A DNA stretch of 54,372 nucleotides from an uncultured Acetobacteraceae bacterium. GTDB taxonomy: Bacteria; Pseudomonadota; Alphaproteobacteria; Acetobacterales; Acetobacteraceae. The position numbers were made by a program, and so were the translations under genes. Where the stretch lies: the NCBI GenBank assembly GCA_937873205.1, contig CALMVO010000129.1:1-54372 (forward strand), read 5' to 3'. Below the pieces are notes generated by a model. It did no database searches and was not told the DNA's origin. It saw nothing but the letters and a program-made list of their open reading frames with translations. Below, in pieces: positions 23,387 to 31,460 of the stretch (position 1 is its first letter; the number at the start of each line of letters is the position of its first letter).

Positions 23387-25294
23387 ATGGCGGATATTTC
23401 AGACGTAGAGGCGGCCCTCTGCGCACTGGTCGAGACGGCGATCTATCCAACTGGGCTCGCCCAGCCCAGCGTCAGCGGGACGGTGGTCAAGATCTACCGA
23501 GGTTGGCCGATCAACCGAGCCCTCAACGCAGACCTCACGAGTGGCTACCAGACGGTAACGGTCTTCAGCCGCGAGAATACAACTCGGGATACGTCCCGCT
23601 ATCCACGGATCTGGCGAACCTTGAGCCAGACGGCGCCGACGCTTACCCTGGACATTGTCGGCGACACGGCAAGCTTCTCGGGAACAGGTGGCTCGGACCA
23701 GACGGCGGGTCTGACTGTCAACGGCATCGCCTATGCCTGGACTCTGTCGAACACCGATACACCCAGCTCTGTCGCAACCGGCTTTGCAGGGTTGATCGCG
23801 GGTGCAACAGCCGCGGGACCATCCGTGACCATATCGGGTGCGCGGCTGACGGGTCGCGTTGTCGGTAGTGGCACGGCCATCATGGAAACACGGAGGCAAG
23901 AACAGGGAATCATGATCGCGGTCTGGTGCCCGACCCCGACCGGACGGGATCTGCTTGCCTTGAGTATCGACAATGCCTTGTCCGGCACGGATTGGTTTCC
24001 GCTATCCGATGGCACGGTCGCCCGCTTAAAGTATCGTGATACGCTCGAGACTGATGTTTCCGAGAATGCAAATCTCTACCGCCGGAATCTGAACTACCTA
24101 GTCGAATACCCTACGACCATGACCATGACGGGTGCTCAGATGCTGTTCGGCGTCGGCACGCTCAGCGGCACTGGCCCTGAAGTGGGGTTCGGATGTATCC
24201 AGCCACCAACGAAGCTTGTCATTCCACCGCTCGGAGCAATACGCTTCGACGCCTGGTATGATCCATCAAACGTCGTCGATCAGCAATGTTTGGCAGTCCT
24301 CACACCTCCGGAATATCAAAGCCGGCTGCCGTCCAACGCAACCGTCGCGGATGGTGTGGCCTCCTGGCCGCTCGCCACGCAGGCAACAATGGATGCGGAG
24401 ATCGCAGCGGCTTTGCAGGCTGGCTTATCATTTTGGGCATTCGATAGCTACCAGCCAAACGATACCCTAAGTCTCCCCCTCCAGCTTTACCTGAACAGCG
24501 CTCTGCGGGCTCGCCTGAGCTTCTGCATGCTTGGGCAGACGTCGAACTGGGGTGGCGGCGGAACGGATCAGCCCTCGCTCCTCCGCGACATCAGTATGAT
24601 GACGCAGCCTGGTTACATGACCGTGCTCGGCAACAGGCCACTCTACTTGGTGCTGGACTCGTCGGCGGCGCAGACGGCGGGTCTGCCTTCGGGGGGAGTC
24701 CCGGCGGCGATCGCGCTGGTGCGCGAACAGGTTCAGGCGGCCGGCGGCGGTAACCCGTATGTCGTCTGGCTATCTGGCGCGGCGCTGGTGGACTACTCGA
24801 ACGTCAATGCGGCTGAGCTCGCCGGGGCGGATGCATGTGGCGCCTATGCCGTTCCAAGGTTGAATGGTTCAGAGCAGCCTTATGTCTCGCTCACAGCCGT
24901 CGCCCGGAGCGATTGGGCAGATCGTGCGGCAACAGGCTTCGCCATGATACCAACCGCTATGTCTGGCTGGGATCAGAGGCCGTTGATCCAGACGCCGCAG
25001 CCGTTCTATCCGATCCCGGCCTCCCTTAATCTCGAAAACTTCTACGATACTGCAACGAGCCCGGAGCTCGGTGATCATATCGTTGAGATGGTCGACTACA
25101 TCGTCCACAACGTTTCGGCTTGCCCGGCGCAGGTCGGCCTCATTTACGCTTGGAACGAGCTTGCCGAAGGGGGTTGGCTGATGCCGACCTATTCGCCCAA
25201 TGGTCCCGATGCACAACGCGTGGCGGCCGTGGGAGCGGCGCTTGCGGCTGCGGTTCAGCAATCGTCACTTCCCAGTATCGACCTTATCAACTGA
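23387..25294 (+). CDS. Tail-completion-like protein fused to a glycosidase-like TIM-barrel domain, 635 aa
   Basis: The ATG at 23387 follows GGGAG and gives MADISDVEAALCALVETAIYP. Residues 1-245 resemble tail terminator/neck proteins (VVKIYRGWPINRALNADL, then EQGIMIAVWCPTPTGRDLLA, ending NLYRRNLNYLVEYPTT), interrupted at about 85-165 by a beta-sandwich-like Ser/Thr/Gly insert. Residues about 285-620 resemble a GH71/GH99-like (WbsX-type) barrel: RFDAWYDPSN, MDAEIAAALQAGLSFWAFDSY, RPLYLVLDSSAA and the signature YAWNELAEGGWLMPT. It could be a virion-borne glycan-binding or glycan-cleaving domain. The fusion is one open frame with no sign of a frameshift. It lies between the neck genes and the tail sheath. 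Confidence 0.75.
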   Translation: MADISDVEAALCALVETAIYPTGLAQPSVSGTVVKIYRGWPINRALNADLTSGYQTVTVFSRENTTRDTSRYPRIWRTLSQTAPTLTLDIVGDTASFSGTGGSDQTAGLTVNGIAYAWTLSNTDTPSSVATGFAGLIAGATAAGPSVTISGARLTGRVVGSGTAIMETRRQEQGIMIAVWCPTPTGRDLLALSIDNALSGTDWFPLSDGTVARLKYRDTLETDVSENANLYRRNLNYLVEYPTTMTMTGAQMLFGVGTLSGTGPEVGFGCIQPPTKLVIPPLGAIRFDAWYDPSNVVDQQCLAVLTPPEYQSRLPSNATVADGVASWPLATQATMDAEIAAALQAGLSFWAFDSYQPNDTLSLPLQLYLNSALRARLSFCMLGQTSNWGGGGTDQPSLLRDISMMTQPGYMTVLGNRPLYLVLDSSAAQTAGLPSGGVPAAIALVREQVQAAGGGNPYVVWLSGAALVDYSNVNAAELAGADACGAYAVPRLNGSEQPYVSLTAVARSDWADRAATGFAMIPTAMSGWDQRPLIQTPQPFYPIPASLNLENFYDTATSPELGDHIVEMVDYIVHNVSACPAQVGLIYAWNELAEGGWLMPTYSPNGPDAQRVAAVGAALAAAVQQSSLPSIDLIN

Positions 25295-25304
25295 TGGGAT
25301 CAGA

Positions 25305-25484
25305 ATGAACAGATCAGTTCCGACAGCGCTCGTCGTCCTGCACGCATTCGGACGGTATGGCCGCGGCGACCTCATCACCGATCCCGATACCATCCAGGCG
25401 ATCCTCAACGGAGGGAATAGCGCGCTGGTGCTGGTGCCGGTGCTACCGGCAACAGAATCCAACACCTCGAAGGTCGAGCACTGA
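25305..25484 (+). CDS. Small tail protein before sheath, 59 aa
   Basis: The ATG at 25305 is preceded by GGGATC. The protein reads MNRSVPTALVVLHAFGRYG, then GDLITDPDTIQAIL and a Val/Leu-rich end. It ends three bases before the sheath start. In Mu-like phages a gene of this size (gp38, DUF2635) sits at the same place, so it is a positional analogue; sequence similarity is slight. Codon use and tight spacing on both sides support it as a real gene. Confidence 0.55.
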   Translation: MNRSVPTALVVLHAFGRYGRGDLITDPDTIQAILNGGNSALVLVPVLPATESNTSKVEH

Positions 25485-25487
25485 CTG

Positions 25488-27062
25488 ATGGCGCAGATCA
25501 CCCAAGCCGGAGCGTTGAATACCGCGGCGCTCGTCGTTCCCGACCTCTATGTCCAGATTGCCTCTCCGCAGACGCTTGCCCTGAACGGCGTAGCAACCGA
25601 TCGCATCGGCATCGTCGGCACTGCATCGTGGGGGCCGGTCAACCAGCCGGTCGTTCTCGGTAGCATTGCCGACTATAACGCTGCCTTCGGCGCGGTTCTA
25701 CCGCGCCAGTACGACCTCGGCACGCCGCTGGTGTGCGCGCAACAGCAGGGTGCGTCATCATTCGTCGGAGTGAGGGTGACGGATGGGACCGACGTTTCCG
25801 CAACATACGCACTCCTCTACGCCAGCGGCACCTATCCGATGCTGTTGACGGCGGTCTGCTCGGGAACCAGGGGCAACCAGGTCAGTCTCGCTCTCGCGAC
25901 CGGATCGCGGACTGGAAGCTGGAAGCTGACGCTGCAGATGCCCGGCCAGCTGGCCGAGGTTTTCGATAATATTGACGCCACCGCAGGCGCGCCGACATTC
26001 TGGCTGAACCTTGCGAATGCAGTGAACAGCGGCCTGGGATCGACCCGCGGACCATCGGCGCTATGCGTGGCCATCATCGGCAATGGAACATCGACGGTAC
26101 CGGCCCCCGTCAGCGATCAATACCTGCTCAACGGGTCTGACGGTGCGAGCGGCGTTACGGCAACGAGCCTCGTTGGGATGGATGGGTTGTCGCGTACGGG
26201 CATGTATGCGTTGCGTGGGCGTGGCTGTGCGCTGGCCCTGCTCTCGGATTGCGACGATTCAAACCAATGGGTCATACAAAGCTCGTTTGGGCTCTCCGAG
26301 GGCATCTACATGATCCTGGTGAGCCAGAGCGGCGACGGCATCGCCTCGGCGATCCAGACGAAACAGTCGACCGGTCTCGACAGTTATGCCGCCAAGCTGA
26401 TGTTCGGCGATTGGCTGTTCTGGTATGACCAAGCAAACGGACAAACACGCGTCGTCAGTCCACAGGGCTTCGTCGCCGGGTGTTTATCGAGCCTGTCTCC
26501 TGAGCAGTCCAGCCTCAACAAGAGACTGGCCGGTATTGTCGGCAGTCAGAAGAGCGGTCTGGCTTCAAGCGGACAGGCCCTGACCTATTCGTCAGCCGAA
26601 CTGCAGGCGCTGTTCACGGCCGGGATCGATGTGATCTGTAATCCGGCGCCGGGAGGATCATACTGGGCGGCTCGGAGCGGGCATAATAGCTCCAGCAACG
26701 CGGTGATCAGCGGTGACAGCTATACCCGCATGACGAACTTCATCGCCGAGACGCTCGCCGCGGGCATGGGCGGTTATGTCGGGAGCGTGATCAACTCGAC
26801 GCTGCTCTCCAACATTAGGGCGACACTGCTCGGATACCTGTCCAACCTTGTTCAACAGAACATCCTGGGGAGCATTGACGGCAGCCTTCCCTACGCGGTC
26901 GTGTGTGATGGTTCGAACAATCCTCAGTCGAGGACGGCGCTTGGATATGTGCAAGCCGATGTGCAGGTCCAGTATCAGGGGATCAACGAGAAGTTCATCG
27001 TGAACCTACAGGGCGGCCAAAGTGTCACGGTCAGCTCGACGACCAACAATGGACTCAGCTGA
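25488..27062 (+). CDS. Contractile tail sheath protein, 524 aa
   Basis: Forms the contractile outer tube that drives DNA ejection (gpL-like, Mu type). Features: an N-terminal VVPDLYVQIASPQTLALNGVATD, RIGIVGTASWGPVNQPV, and VGVRVTDGTD. Later parts carry YLLNGSDGASGVTATSLVGM, VSPQGFVAGCLSSLSPEQS and the C-terminal attachment domain with YTRMTNFIAETLAAGMG and GYVQADVQVQYQGINEKFIVNLQGGQSV. Length fits the family. It is directly followed by the tube gene, as in Mu and P2. Confidence 0.93.
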   Translation: MAQITQAGALNTAALVVPDLYVQIASPQTLALNGVATDRIGIVGTASWGPVNQPVVLGSIADYNAAFGAVLPRQYDLGTPLVCAQQQGASSFVGVRVTDGTDVSATYALLYASGTYPMLLTAVCSGTRGNQVSLALATGSRTGSWKLTLQMPGQLAEVFDNIDATAGAPTFWLNLANAVNSGLGSTRGPSALCVAIIGNGTSTVPAPVSDQYLLNGSDGASGVTATSLVGMDGLSRTGMYALRGRGCALALLSDCDDSNQWVIQSSFGLSEGIYMILVSQSGDGIASAIQTKQSTGLDSYAAKLMFGDWLFWYDQANGQTRVVSPQGFVAGCLSSLSPEQSSLNKRLAGIVGSQKSGLASSGQALTYSSAELQALFTAGIDVICNPAPGGSYWAARSGHNSSSNAVISGDSYTRMTNFIAETLAAGMGGYVGSVINSTLLSNIRATLLGYLSNLVQQNILGSIDGSLPYAVVCDGSNNPQSRTALGYVQADVQVQYQGINEKFIVNLQGGQSVTVSSTTNNGLS

Positions 27063-27104
27063 TTGCTTAGCCACGTCCACGATCATCAGGCGAAGGAATA
27101 AAGC

Positions 27105-27530
27105 GTGGGAAATCCCTACAGTATTGGCCGCGACTGCCAAGTCATTCTGCTGTGGAACGGGATAAGGCTGGATCTCCGTGACGTCACCGGTTTCCAGGCA
27201 CAGCAGGAGGTTCGTCAGCAACGCGCTGATCCTCTGAACAGTGTCCCGGTCGAGTTCAATACTCCGGCAGGATGGCGCGGCCAGTTTCAGGTCGATCGTG
27301 GCTCTTCGGCCCTAGACGACCTGATCTCCGCGATCGAGGCGGCATTCTGGAATGCGGGCGTCATCGGGTCAGGGACGATCTACCAGTACATCGCGGAGGC
27401 CGACGGCTCTACCAGCACCTACGAGTTCATCGGGGTCTCGCTGACCTTGACAAGCGCCGGGCATTACCAAGCTGAGAATATTGTCAAACAGACGATCAGT
27501 TTCTATGCCAGTCAGCGGAACCGGGTCTGA
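27105..27530 (+). CDS. Tail tube protein, 141 aa
   Basis: Inner tube subunit (Mu gpM-like). GTG start with AAGGAATAAAGC upstream. The protein is beta-rich, with VILLWNGIRLDLRDVTGFQAQ, VPVEFNTPAGWRGQFQVDRGS, a helix ALDDLISAIEAAFWNAG, and a final sheet TYEFIGVSLTLTSAGHY followed by VKQTISFYASQRNRV. This follows the tube fold order of strand pair, helix, strand pair. The stop overlaps the chaperone start by one base. Confidence 0.88.
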   Translation: MGNPYSIGRDCQVILLWNGIRLDLRDVTGFQAQQEVRQQRADPLNSVPVEFNTPAGWRGQFQVDRGSSALDDLISAIEAAFWNAGVIGSGTIYQYIAEADGSTSTYEFIGVSLTLTSAGHYQAENIVKQTISFYASQRNRV

Positions 27531-27859
27531 TGATGCTTCCGTCTGAAATCGACAGCGGCGACGGTCGATGCTTCGCCCTCCGTGAGGTCAATCCGGGGGA
27601 CATGCTCGATCTGATCGAAGCGGCCGGTTCCGCCGCCTCGTCTTCGGCTTGGATGCGCTATGCTCTCATGATCTCCTCGGTCAACGCTATCGACGGAAAG
27701 CCGATCATGATGCCCACGACGAAGCAAGCTGTCCGGGAACTTGGACGCAAGATAGGGAACATCGGCATGGAGGCGCTGGCGCGTATCCACTATCCGGAGG
27801 ACGACAGAACCGAGGAAGACGGAACCATTGACGCCGAGACCCAAGCACTAAAAAACTAA
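27530..27859 (+). CDS. Tail assembly chaperone, short form, 109 aa
   Basis: Position and size match the gpE/gp41-type chaperone that coats the tape measure during tail assembly. Visible: an acidic, helical protein with REVNPGDMLDLIEAAGSAAS, MISSVNAIDGKPIMMPTTKQAVRELGRKIG and a charged end DDRTEEDGTIDAETQALKN. The ATG at 27530 overlaps the tube stop. The last sense codons are CTA AAA AAC before TAA, forming a -1 slippery site (next entries). Confidence 0.82.
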   Translation: MMLPSEIDSGDGRCFALREVNPGDMLDLIEAAGSAASSSAWMRYALMISSVNAIDGKPIMMPTTKQAVRELGRKIGNIGMEALARIHYPEDDRTEEDGTIDAETQALKN

Positions 27860-28032
27860 GTCGGCACTCACTCCTGCGCCAGATTCTTTTTCTGGTGAAG
27901 GGGGGGGTGCCGTGGTCCGAGGTTATGCGCATGTCGGAGCGGCGTAGGACTGCCTGTTGTATCACTCTTGGCGAACTTGAGGGCCAGGTCTTCGATTGGG
28001 CTTCCAAAAGCTGGTTGACGGATCAGCAATAG
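27530..28032 (+). CDS. Tail assembly chaperone, -1 frameshifted long form, 167 aa
   Basis: If ribosomes slip back one base at A AAA AAC (27850-27856), translation continues as LSRHSLLRQILFLVKGGVPW, then SEVMRMSERRRTACCITLGE and a 20-residue end to the TAG at 28030-28032. This adds 58 residues. The added domain (LxRQILxLVxxGVPWSEVM ... GELEGQVFDW) resembles the second reading-frame product of contractile-tail chaperones (E', gp41'). It has no good start of its own right after the first stop. The tape-measure gene follows 24 bases later with a strong AAGGAGG. Lambda G/GT and P2 E/E' are the known precedents. Confidence 0.82.
27850..27911 (+). promoter_or_regulatory. Programmed -1 ribosomal frameshift signal
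   Basis: Slippery heptamer A AAA AAC at 27850-27856 is in the correct phase (CTA AAA AAC TAA). A 6-base spacer TAAGTC follows. Then a stem: GGCACTCACTCC (27863-27874) pairs with GGGGGGGTGCC (27901-27911), 11 pairs including two G-U and one bulged A. Inside is a small hairpin CCAGA / TCTGG (27879-27895). Heptamer, spacer and stem all match the classic signal. Confidence 0.82.
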
Positions 28033-28056
28033 TTGCCGGGGAGAAGGAGGAAAGTC

Positions 28057-29295
28057 ATGCTCACGTCAACCCGGATCTCCATTGATATGCTTGATCGCGC
28101 AGATCGGGTTCGGGTCCCCGGTCTTCCGAATGCGATCTATAGCGAGAAGTCAGAGAGGACGGCCGGCTCAGATGCGACGCACTCACGGGCGCTGGCCTTG
28201 GCTACTCGCATTGCTCGGGTCACCAACCTGATACCGGTCCCACTACCCAAGGCAATGCTTGTAGTCATTCCCACAAACGAGATCACCACCAATAGTGCTG
28301 AATCACCATCATTGGAAACAAAACGGTCGATGCAGGTGCCGGTGAACGAAAGTCGTAAAGATTTGGCGGTATCGGCGGCTAGAGCAACTTCTCTAAATAC
28401 AATCTTATTATCAACGAAAGATCTTGGAAAGAGCAAGTTTTTGGAAGCTCTCGCGCCAAAATCACGTTCTGCGCTGAGCGCAATTACTTCAGTGAACAGG
28501 CTGTCACCTTCGACATTGAGCTCTCAGAATGACGCGCCAAGCTTACCGCGCCCGTCGATGCCACCTGGTGTGATTGCTGCCATAGATACCAATCGAGCCG
28601 ACGGTATAGTCGCTAAACGCCGGAGCGATAAGCCATTGCCCATGAAGTTGGTCGATGAGGTACTTGCGGCTTCGACAAGTACATCCACGCATGAGACGCG
28701 GTTGCCGGCACCCATCGCCATCATGTCGAAAATGCCTGTAGGCTTGGCGGGTGCGGTGCTCCGGCATCCCAAACGACCGGATTTAGAGACTAAACAGACC
28801 GCTCGATCAGCTACAGCCCTTGGACTAGCGGCCGTCCTGAAGTCTCACCGCACGGACCGGGTAAGCGACCAGTTGGCCGGCAACGCGGAACGCCGCGGCT
28901 CGGTACCGATGTGGTTGCCAGGCCGGGGTTCACCAGGACCTCGGTCCGGCTTGGAAGACATGTCAGATAGCCAGTCAGACCTGCGGCAGAGGGCGGTTCC
29001 GACGATATCCGCTCCAACCCATTACCGAACGCAAGACCAGGAAGCGGTGCGACGAAATCCGACTTTGTCGGCTCCGGCTCAAGCTACCCAAGGAGAGAAC
29101 ACCGATAGCGGTGCGCGATCGCTGGCACCGTCCCAAACCATAAATATCGTGGGAGCGCTCACGGTAGATAACCGTCGCCTCGGTCACCTAACCGCATCGT
29201 CCCAGGCCCGAGAAGCATCGCTACCGGCCCGCGGTCCGTCTCGGGTCAATCTTCGCGCGGTGCCAATCTTCTCAGGTATGAAAATTCCATCATGA
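28057..29295 (+). CDS. Probable tail tape measure protein, short and atypical, 412 aa
   Basis: AAGGAGG lies seven bases before ATG 28057. Its place between the frameshifted chaperone and the N-like gene is that of the tape measure. It is short for this role and has no clear membrane span or long coiled coil. It is instead Ser/Thr/Ala/Pro/Arg-rich, with many short hydrophobic segments (for example LATRIARVTNLIPVPLPKAM). Near the C-terminus TINIVGALTVDNRRLGHL recalls the ITI(T/N)GPxTI motif at the end of many tape measures. By the known rule of about 0.15 nm per residue it would set a tail near 60 nm (inference). A non-tape-measure role cannot be excluded. Confidence 0.6.
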   Translation: MLTSTRISIDMLDRADRVRVPGLPNAIYSEKSERTAGSDATHSRALALATRIARVTNLIPVPLPKAMLVVIPTNEITTNSAESPSLETKRSMQVPVNESRKDLAVSAARATSLNTILLSTKDLGKSKFLEALAPKSRSALSAITSVNRLSPSTLSSQNDAPSLPRPSMPPGVIAAIDTNRADGIVAKRRSDKPLPMKLVDEVLAASTSTSTHETRLPAPIAIMSKMPVGLAGAVLRHPKRPDLETKQTARSATALGLAAVLKSHRTDRVSDQLAGNAERRGSVPMWLPGRGSPGPRSGLEDMSDSQSDLRQRAVPTISAPTHYRTQDQEAVRRNPTLSAPAQATQGENTDSGARSLAPSQTINIVGALTVDNRRLGHLTASSQAREASLPARGPSRVNLRAVPIFSGMKIPS

Positions 29296-30182
29296 GCGGC
29301 TTTCTCGGACTTATCGCAGGGCAATCGGCCGCTTTGCTGTCGCAGCCTGCACCCCTCGTCATCGGTGCCCTCACCCTGCAGGGATACGAGGTTCCAAGCC
29401 GAATCACAATCGGTGGCGCCCAGGCGGTTACGATCCACAAGCTGCCAGGCGGCGGTCGTATCATCGACGCCATGGGAGCGGATGACGGCTCGATCGCTTG
29501 GCGCGGCTTGTTCGTCGGTCCAGGTGCAGCACAACGCGCTCGCAGCCTGGATATCATGAGAATTCAAGGGACGCCGCAAACACTGAGTTTTGGCGACTAT
29601 ACGTTCAACGTCATCGTCGTCCATTGTGATTATGACTATCAGCAACGCGGCTCGATTATCAACTATCGGGTCAAAACCGAACGAGTAACGGCCCCTTCCA
29701 GCTTGACAACAGGTCTGCCGAGTCTTGACTTCGCGCTGCAGGACGATCTGAGTGCGAGTCAGACGTTGCTCACCACCGCCGCGGCAGCAGCCCTTACCTA
29801 TGCAACGCTTACCGGGAAGTCGGACGCGGCAAGTATTACTGCCTCGGCTTTCAACATGACGGCAATAGCAACCGGCATCGGTATTACGGCCACCGTTGCA
29901 GCGGCGACGCCCTTGTCAGCCCTCTCGGGAAGCGGAACCGTCCAGGCCGGGTTGCAAACCGCTGGAGCTGCTCTGCAGAGCGGCATCCAAGGCTTTACCG
30001 TACCAACGACGTCATTGTCGTCCACAGATCTTACCTTCACCAGTGCACAGTCGTTGGCCGCATCAACCGCTCAGGCAGCGTCTCTCGCGGCACTTGTACA
30101 GGCAGGCGGCTATGTCAATCGGACGCGTGCAAACATTGCGTCGTCCAACGCGCAAGTCATCACGCCTCTGATTTACGCATAG
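29292..30182 (+). CDS. Tail/DNA-circularisation N-like protein, 296 aa
   Basis: ATG overlaps the previous stop (ATGA). The first 135 residues match the DNA_circ_N pattern of Mu gpN and relatives: IGALTLQGYEVPSRITIGG, GRIIDAMGADDGSIAWRG, FVGPGAAQRARSLDIMRIQG and TLSFGDYTFNVIVVHCDYDY. The rest is Ala/Thr/Ser-rich with hydrophobic segments (ATGIGITATVAAATPL). In Mu this protein belongs to the baseplate/tail tip. Its place before the X-like and hub genes is as expected. Confidence 0.78.
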   Translation: MSGFLGLIAGQSAALLSQPAPLVIGALTLQGYEVPSRITIGGAQAVTIHKLPGGGRIIDAMGADDGSIAWRGLFVGPGAAQRARSLDIMRIQGTPQTLSFGDYTFNVIVVHCDYDYQQRGSIINYRVKTERVTAPSSLTTGLPSLDFALQDDLSASQTLLTTAAAAALTYATLTGKSDAASITASAFNMTAIATGIGITATVAAATPLSALSGSGTVQAGLQTAGAALQSGIQGFTVPTTSLSSTDLTFTSAQSLAASTAQAASLAALVQAGGYVNRTRANIASSNAQVITPLIYA

Positions 30183-30189
30183 GGATCCC

Positions 30190-30375
30190 ATGTACACCGT
30201 CCTCGTTGCTGGAACAAACCTGTTTGCTGTGGCGGCACAGGAGCTCGGCGATGCGACGCAGTGGTTCAGGATCGCTGCGTTGAACGGCCTGACGGACCCA
30301 ATGGTCTTCGGCTTGGTCACGCTCCAGATTCCCAATGTCGATGCGTCGCAGACCGGCGGGCTGCCGACGGCATGA
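30190..30375 (+). CDS. LysM-like tail protein X homologue, 61 aa
   Basis: A very short protein with the LysM-like shape of P2 gpX: MYTVLVAGTNLFAVAAQELG, then DATQWFRIAALNGLTDPM and VTLQIPNV. In contractile-tailed phages it is part of the baseplate hub and may touch peptidoglycan or join hub and tube. The stop overlaps the hub gene start in an ATGA. P2 has X in front of D late control in a similar neighbourhood. Confidence 0.78.
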   Translation: MYTVLVAGTNLFAVAAQELGDATQWFRIAALNGLTDPMVFGLVTLQIPNVDASQTGGLPTA

Positions 30376-31460
30376 GCGGATCACTCATCAGGCGGCCAAG
30401 GTATCGACTCATCCTGAACGGCATGACCACGACCGGCTGCCAGTCGGTGGAGATCGTGGCCTCGCGCGGATCGCAAGCTTCCAGCTTCCACGTCATGGCC
30501 AGCGCCAGTGAGCTGTCCCGTATCCTCGGGCCGGGTTGGGTCGACCAAACCAGCCTGGATGTCGCCGTCGACTTCGGGATGCTTTCCGACGGTTCGGATC
30601 AGGAAGACATAGATTGGGTTCGGATGATCACCGGGACGGCCGACCGCATCCACCTCGACCCGATCTCGGGAAAGGTTTCGCTCGATGGTCGTGATAATGC
30701 AGGACGGTTGATTGATCTTCCGATCCAAGAGAGCTATTTGAACAGTACAAGCTCGGAGCTCGCCCAGAAGCTGGCACAGCTTTGTAGTCTCACGGCGGAC
30801 GTCGATCCCACCATTCAACTTGTTGGCCAGTATTACCAGATTCAGCACACCAAAAACGCCTTTGGAGGCTTTTCACGACATGGAAACGGCTGGGACTTGC
30901 TGGCCGAGTTGGCGGAGGTTGAAACCTACGATCTCTGGGTTGATGGAACGACGTTACATTTCAAGGAGCCCGTATCCGGCAACGATTACCTCTACGACGT
31001 TGTCTACACGCCGGGAACGAATAGCTTCGCATCCCCCAATTTGACGATCTCGAACCTCTCGATGGAGAGGTCGTTCGGCTTGTCGGGCGATCTGCAAGTT
31101 AACGTTGCAAGCTGGAACAGCAGGCAGCGGCGGCAGGTGAATGGCAGCTATCCGGCGCAAAGCGATACGGGCGCGAGACAGTTCCTTCTGCTCAAGCCAA
31201 ACCTGCTACCGGATGAAGCCTCTGCACTCGCCAAGAGCACCTACGTTCGAATGCGAACACATCAGCGTACCGTCAGCGGTATGATGGCAGGGGAGCTCAA
31301 TCTGACGACCCGCGATCGGCTTAGACTTTCCGGGACCGGAACTGGCTGGGACTGCATCTATACCATCGACCGCATCGAGCGGGAGATGTCGCTTGCAGGA
31401 GGGTTTGTCCAGCACATCACTGGGCGGGCCGAGCCGGACGAAGGAGACTCTAATGACTAA
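30372..31460 (+). CDS. Baseplate hub protein, gpD/gpP (gp27) type, 362 aa
   Basis: Start ATG at 30372, overlapping the LysM gene stop. Hub domains are visible: RLILNGMTTTGCQSVEIVAS at the N-terminus, LSRILGPGWVDQTSLDVAVDFG, ISGKVSLDGRDNAGRLIDLP (the typical VxGRDxxxxLxD box) and LTADVDPTIQLVGQYYQI. Later come GNGWDLLAELAEVETYDLWVDG, a GDLQVNVASWNSRQRRQVNG strand pair and VSGMMAGELNLTTRDRLRLSGTG. This is the late-control-D/Mu gpP family, which forms the trimeric hub. It overlaps the spike gene by 8 bases. Confidence 0.88.
   Translation: MSGSLIRRPRYRLILNGMTTTGCQSVEIVASRGSQASSFHVMASASELSRILGPGWVDQTSLDVAVDFGMLSDGSDQEDIDWVRMITGTADRIHLDPISGKVSLDGRDNAGRLIDLPIQESYLNSTSSELAQKLAQLCSLTADVDPTIQLVGQYYQIQHTKNAFGGFSRHGNGWDLLAELAEVETYDLWVDGTTLHFKEPVSGNDYLYDVVYTPGTNSFASPNLTISNLSMERSFGLSGDLQVNVASWNSRQRRQVNGSYPAQSDTGARQFLLLKPNLLPDEASALAKSTYVRMRTHQRTVSGMMAGELNLTTRDRLRLSGTGTGWDCIYTIDRIEREMSLAGGFVQHITGRAEPDEGDSND

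Noticed and set aside
27900-27907. Run of eight G as the slippery site in the tail chaperone
   Set aside because: The in-frame TAA at 27857 comes earlier, so ribosomes in the first frame do not reach it; it fits better as the 3' arm of the frameshift stem.
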